Shown: piece by piece, positions 32,605 through 36,885 of the stretch
How positions within the stretch are numbered: the stretch's first letter is position 1
How the letters are laid out: each line of letters starts with the position of its first letter
NCBI GenBank assembly: GCA_025677835.1
Contig: JAIXMR010000156.1
Coordinates: 1-36,885, forward strand
Source of the DNA: Sporodiniella umbellata
Lineage: Eukaryota > Mucoromycota > Mucoromycetes > Mucorales > Rhizopodaceae
Direction: 5' to 3'
DNA: 36,885 nt
Made by a program: the position numbers and the translations under genes
Notes under the pieces: generated by a model
What the model was told of the DNA's origin: nothing
Databases searched by the model: none
The model's input: the letters and a program-made list of their open reading frames with translations, nothing else

Positions 32605-33652
32605 TTACTCTTCAGCTGGGACCTGATCCTGTGGTAGTGTATTTACATCGTCCTCATCCTGAGTTATCTCCACATCATCATGGTTGGCATTTCCTTCAAT
32701 CAACCACCGACTAAGATTAAAAAAGAAAAGAGATTAATTAGGCCTACGTATTTTCCGTCGAGGAATACAGAAACCTACATTAATCGTGGAGTCGACAACC
32801 ATTTCTTTCCATGACTCAAAGGATCACGAGGCCAAACATCTTCAAAAAAGTAATAGATATGGCCGACAAAGATACCCAGAGCATCTCCCTGAGGCACTTT
32901 ACCACCCAAAACCATCGAGAATAACAAAAGAACCCAAGGTAAATAAGGCGCACTAAAAACAACCAGGCCCAAGAAATTCAGTCGAACATATGGATTTCTT
33001 CTTGCCCATATATAAACCATAGTGAATGCAAGTGCGGATCCCAAGAAAGGTATGTAGGCATAAGGCAAAACAACCTATTCGTTATCCATTGAGTCATACT
33101 CTTTTTTTTTTCTTTGAAAGCTAAATTGACTTACAGAACAGACCAAGAGTACCGAAGCTGAAAATAAAATCAACCAAGCGTAGTCCGCAGGTTTGTTCCT
33201 ATAAAATCCCTCTTCCATCATTCGACTATATCTTGCACTATATACGCACACAAAAGAAGAAAAATGTTCAAAAAAAACCTTTCAAACAGTGCGGCTATGT
33301 TTATCTTTGCTTACAGAAAGAATACGTGGAAAAAAAAGTCGATAGATAAAGGTCCAAAATAAAAAAAATTGGTGATAAGTCTCCACCACTACAAAAGATG
33401 GGTTAAACAATGCAACAGGCCCCTTTTAGTATTTTTACTTGAAATTCTTTTAGGATGCTCTCGTAATTCAACCATAGTTGTAAAGGATGAACAAGTCCTA
33501 AATGCTTTAGACATTTCGTTTAGTATACGGAGCAAAACTGTCTTTTTCTACGGTGTACTTGCCACGGATATACTTGTGATAAAAGAAAGTGAGACGTAAA
33601 TTCTAGTAATGGGAGGAATGTCTGTAAACCATGTCTCTAAAGGATTTGGCAT
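32605..33652 (-). CDS. Derlin (Der1-like rhomboid pseudoprotease of ERAD)
   Basis: Multi-pass ER membrane protein for retrotranslocation of misfolded proteins. Exons are 33652-33559, 33497-33439, 33388-33315, 33237-33135, 33074-32779 and 32710-32605: 732 nt, 243 aa, standard for derlins, with all phases consistent. The N-terminus MPNPLETWFTDIPPITRIYV carries the family IPPxTR. LVHPLQLWLNYESILKEFQ, the WR motif in WWRLITNFFYFGPLSIDFFF, RYSRMMEEGFYRNKPADY, and IWARRNPYVRLNFLGLVVF with YLPWVLLLFSMVLG and GIFVGHIYYFFEDVWP follow. The C-terminus is short and very acidic (EITQDEDDVNTLPQDQ), with no p97-binding SHP box (FxGxGxRLG), so it is more like yeast Der1 at that end. The first intron has a textbook branch site (TACTAAAC). 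The join after exon 1 is the least certain part. Confidence 0.92.
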
Positions 33653-33881
33653 AATAGATTAAGTTTATAGAAAGAAAATAGGTGAAATAAAAAGACAAAA
33701 GGTACACAAAACGTTGATATACCACAGAATTAGAAAAGCGAGTCACCTACATTGTCCCCCTTTCGTCCATTGAATTTGCATAAAATCAGGAAAATGAGAA
33801 GCTATTTGAGGGGGTGGACGAAACTTTTTTTTTTTTTTGCAATTTTTTTCTTTTTATTATCATCACTATTACAATTACAAA
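33653..33881. promoter_or_regulatory. Bidirectional promoter between derlin and NTF2-like gene
   Basis: 229 bp separate two divergent start codons. The interval has a C-rich block (33754-33770), a T-tract (33825-33838) and a pyrimidine-rich stretch before the plus-strand ATG. Shared regulation is inferred from spacing only. Confidence 0.5.
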
Positions 33882-34778
33882 ATGTCAGATATTGGAGATA
33901 GCCAAATGTTTTCTATGGCCATAATTAGAGGTAAAGAGAAGCCGAAGGATCAAAAGAATTAACGGATTTTATTTAGACCTTGTAGAGGATTTGTTTTCTT
34001 ATAATACAGTTAGAAGAAAAAGAGCTTTAGAATATTACTTTTTTCCAAACGCAACATTATCTTCACCTATCATGTGCACGGAAGGTGTGATGAATATACA
34101 ATAGTAAGCAACCTTTGCTTTTTATATTGCCTTTACATTAAAAAAAAAAACATACACAAAAGTGTATATACAGTTTGGCAGACAGTGAATAGAAAAGAAC
34201 CCATCATCAACAATATTGTATTCGATGGGTAATTTTTTTTAAAAAAAAGAAGATTAAGAAGCTCATTAATTTAACGCAAAAACACATGCAGTCAAACAGC
34301 TGTCATTCATTTAACACAAACGATATCACCTTGCCTATTCCCGAACTTTGTACAAGTTCAATTCCCATCGATTACAACCTTAAGATTTAAAGAGACCGAA
34401 AAAGAAAGTGGATTACTAAAAGTCTATGAACAAGAAGATAGCTGGACACTAGAAGGTAATAGTCGATACGCGATTTTCACGTGTCATTTCATTTACCTTT
34501 CACTACCAAAACAAGGCTTGCTTCAATCTGTACCACTTATTTCATTTTGGTATGACCACGTTGTACGCTTGACGATGGGGAAATTGGTCACCTCAACCGG
34601 AGATCTGCTGGACACTGCCATTCAACAGGCAGAGAAACTTTCAGTGAGAAAACAGCAAATCCAAAGAATTGGAAGAGAATTGGCTCTTGAAAATATCGAA
34701 AAGTTGGATGAGTATAAGACTGAACTACATGCAGGCTATATAAAAAGTCTACAGCACTGGAGAAAAGATCAAATCTAA
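33882..34778 (+). CDS. SigF-like NTF2-like domain protein
   Basis: Conserved fungal protein of 222 aa whose biochemical role I do not know. Exons are 33882-33930, 33977-34103, 34163-34228, 34292-34455 and 34516-34778: 669 nt. The conserved order is LVEDLFSYNTVRRKRALEYY, FFPNATLSSPIMCTEGV, TVWQTVNRKEPIINNIVFDG, TAVIHLTQTISPCLFPNF, LRFKETEKESGLLKVYEQED and then LISFWYDHVVRLTMGKL. This pattern fits the NTF2-like fold named SigF-like in fungal annotations. The C-terminal 65 residues are a charged helix, probably coiled-coil (TAIQQAEKLSVRKQQIQRIG onward). The acceptor of exon 3 was chosen by frame (AG at 34161-34162); the obvious CAG at 34171-34173 would give a stop. It is divergent from derlin. 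Confidence 0.8.
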
Positions 34779-35304
34779 TTTAAGTAATCCCCTCGCAAGT
34801 CATTCTTTGTCGCATATCCCAAACACACCTATACACACACATACACATATATAAGGCAAAGAACGTTGGTTCTCTTTTCTCTTTATTTCTTTGCTTTGTT
34901 ACAAACGATTATTATTAAAACATCAACAAATAAATAACAAAAAGTATATCAAATAGTTCGCTCATTCAAAAATAAAGCTTAAAAGTCGTGCAACAATTTA
35001 TAGGGTGTTGACCAAAAATCAATTACTTCATAATGAACGTTCTACCCGAATGATATTATTTTTCTTGAAAACGAAAATTTACACTTTATCAATGACCTTA
35101 TTTCAAAGCTTTTTCTTTTTTTTGTTGCAAAAGAAAAAAAGAACCTCTTAAGTATGCGGCGTACATAGATCCTCTCTGTTTGAGTCTCCAATCAGGTCTT
35201 AATAAAAGATCTTTTAAGAAGTTTTCTTTTTAATTTGCTTTCTGTGCGCTAAACCAAGTCAATTCTATACAAACTGTCATTTTTTTCTTTCCGAATAGAG
35301 CAGC

Positions 35305-35335
<31 letters not shown>

Positions 35336-36885
35336 CAAAAACAAAAATATCTTTTTGTTGTGGTACACAATTTATTAAGCAGATAAGTTTTGATTGGAAA
35401 CGAGCATTTCTTTCCGGTTTGCTGTGGTCTGTTTAAAAAACAAAACAAAACAAAAATTGGGAACTTGCATACAAATCTGATTCCAAAAGAAAAGCGGTTG
35501 AAGAATTATGTGTTTGTCTCACTCTGTTCTTCTCTTTTTTTGTTTTTTCATACCAAACGACAATACATCTTTGAAAATTATATAATATTGAGTATGGTAA
35601 CTGAGCTTTACATTTTATATACATATTGGTTTTAGTTCATAATGCTACTTTGTTTTTCTAACAGTCATGTGCGTATTGTTGAAAAAACAAGTAGAAAGCA
35701 TGTGATAAAGTCTTTATATACCGTGATTTACCTTCCATATACGTAATCGTAGTATTTGTCAAAAACAACATTGGCTTTTTACATTCTCATATTTATCTTT
35801 ACCTTGGGTACACAAAGACTCCGAAAAGAATAAATACTAATTGAATATTGGCGGGATGCCTCAGTGTAATGGCTGTTAAGATAAACACCTAAAAAAGTAT
35901 TCTTTTTTTTTTTTTCATCATAAACATCATCCGTTGAAGTCAAAAGTACTAATTGAGTGTATTTTGTGTGGTTTGGTCTAGTTTTTTTTTTAAAAAAAAA
36001 AACTATGGATCGCCCTATAGTATAAGAGGTAAAAGCTAATAGAGAAAAAAACAAACAAACCATTTACTTTAAGAAGATATAAAGAATGTATCCATACAGA
36101 GCAGCATAGTTACTCTCTCTGACTGAACCGGGGGTAGCTTTTTACAATATACACCAAATCTTTTTTATTCTCAACAAAACTCTAGTGGTTCGCGTGTCAG
36201 CCATCTGTTTAGGATTTTTTTTGAATACCACTACTATGTCTTACTAAGAAGCACAAAGTGCAGAAAAGAGAGAGAGAAAAAAGCATGCTAAGCATTGCAA
36301 GATATAAAAGTCTTGTAGCTTGTGTATGCTAAAAACCATGTTTGAATTAAGTTGCCATCTTCTGATCTGTGGTTAGCCATAACTATTAAGCAGGGACTGT
36401 GCAAAAACAAAGCCAGAAAGCAATACAGGTTTTAGTATGCACATTTGTCGCGTCCTGTCTTTTCTGGATAAACAAAACAAAAAAGGGGTCTATTACAAAG
36501 TTTAATTGAGCAACAATAACATTATTATGGGAGATTTTTAAAGAAAAAAGTCCGAGATTCCTTCTAGAAAAGACCATTAAACTCAAGGTATATTTTATAA
36601 TACCATCACTGTTAATTCGTGTGTCTTTTTGTATCGTTTACACTCATTTAGGCTTATCGCCCTCACATTAGTAATTATTCTGGCTTTTAAAAAGCAGATC
36701 GCTATGCTGACTACAGCAAGCGAAAGAAAGCCTTGTTCATACATGTGGATTGAGACAGTGAAGGCTCATATTAAGTTTTGACACATTGGCTTAAAATGTA
36801 ACAAATAGAACCAATGAAGGGTAATTCCAATGATTGATAGTCAATTCTATAGTAGAGCAAATTCTGGTGCCAGATGCTTTTTTCT
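34779..36885. other. Right-hand intergenic stretch
   Basis: 2.1 kb with no supportable gene. It is AT-rich, with a 29-nt A-tract (35307-35335), other A/T runs (35900-35912, 35982-36001), and short low-complexity frames on both strands. The left edge holds the 3' UTR of the NTF2-like gene (A-rich signals from about 34915). I looked for tRNA-like folds near 35866 and 36010 and found none that close. Confidence 0.55.
35307..35335 (+). repeat. A29 homopolymer
   Basis: Twenty-nine consecutive A, the longest homopolymer in the window, followed by AACAAAAAC-type sequence. Its length is likely to be unreliable in assembly. No gene is attached, so it is not obviously the tail of a processed copy. Confidence 0.9.

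Noticed and set aside
35850..36035. Two short tRNA-like motifs (near 35866 and 36010)
   Set aside because: No T-loop GTTCRA and no closing stems within tRNA distance.

Overview
The window looks like a stretch of a compact, AT-rich fungal nuclear genome, most likely an early-diverging fungus of the Mucoromycota (Mucorales-like). The evidence is many short GT-AG introns (about 45-80 nt) with TACTAAC-like branch sites, pyrimidine-rich leaders before start codons, and a set of purely eukaryotic genes. Gene content points the same way: a Lgl/tomosyn protein that keeps its SNARE tail, SND2/TMEM208, a CstF-64 homologue, COX10, class I HMG-CoA reductase, a derlin, a CorA/Alr-type Mg transporter and a secreted double-psi beta-barrel protein. 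I rebuilt gene models by hand from splice signals and reading frame. For almost every multi-exon gene the exon lengths sum to a multiple of three, which supports the models.

Layout. 1.1-4.9 kb (-): tomosyn/Sro7-like exocytosis regulator with one frame break. 5.0-5.75 kb (+): SND2/TMEM208, divergent from it across 116 bp. 5.8-7.2 kb (-): CstF-64/Rna15. 8.06-9.02 kb (+): homeodomain transcription factor. 10.25-11.1 kb (-): peptidyl-tRNA hydrolase 2. 13.26-14.97 kb (+): CorA-like Mg2+ channel. 15.05-15.41 kb (-): broken RlpA-like DPBB secreted protein. 16.06-17.25 kb (-): Hst2/SIRT2-type sirtuin. 19.6-20.7 kb (+): thioredoxin-PITH protein. 20.8-21.96 kb (-): COX10. 25.4-28.8 kb (+): HMG-CoA reductase. 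29.0-29.6 kb (-): globin-like protein. 29.7-31.3 kb (-): SAM-dependent methyltransferase. 32.6-33.65 kb (-): derlin. 33.9-34.8 kb (+): NTF2-like-fold protein, divergent from derlin.

There is no operon-like or gene-cluster logic. The genes are housekeeping: membrane traffic and ER biology (tomosyn, SND2, HMG-CoA reductase, derlin), mitochondria (COX10, PTH2), RNA processing, and metal transport. HMG-CoA reductase and derlin lie about 4 kb apart and are linked functionally in yeast through ERAD of the reductase, but the proximity is probably chance.

The less expected content lies between the genes. Several 'empty' intervals hold stretches that read like decayed proteins: a long frame with unusually few stops, interrupted by isolated nonsense codons or one-base shifts (about 9.1-9.8, 12.3-12.5, 15.05-15.4, 18.4-19.24 and 24.9-25.3 kb). 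Only the 15 kb one can be assigned to a family. I saw no rRNA, tRNA, CRISPR, intact transposon or obvious novel defence-like system. The best second looks are these relics, the homopolymer-associated frame breaks, and two unusual exon structures (a one-codon first coding exon and a 19-nt microexon encoding a catalytic motif).
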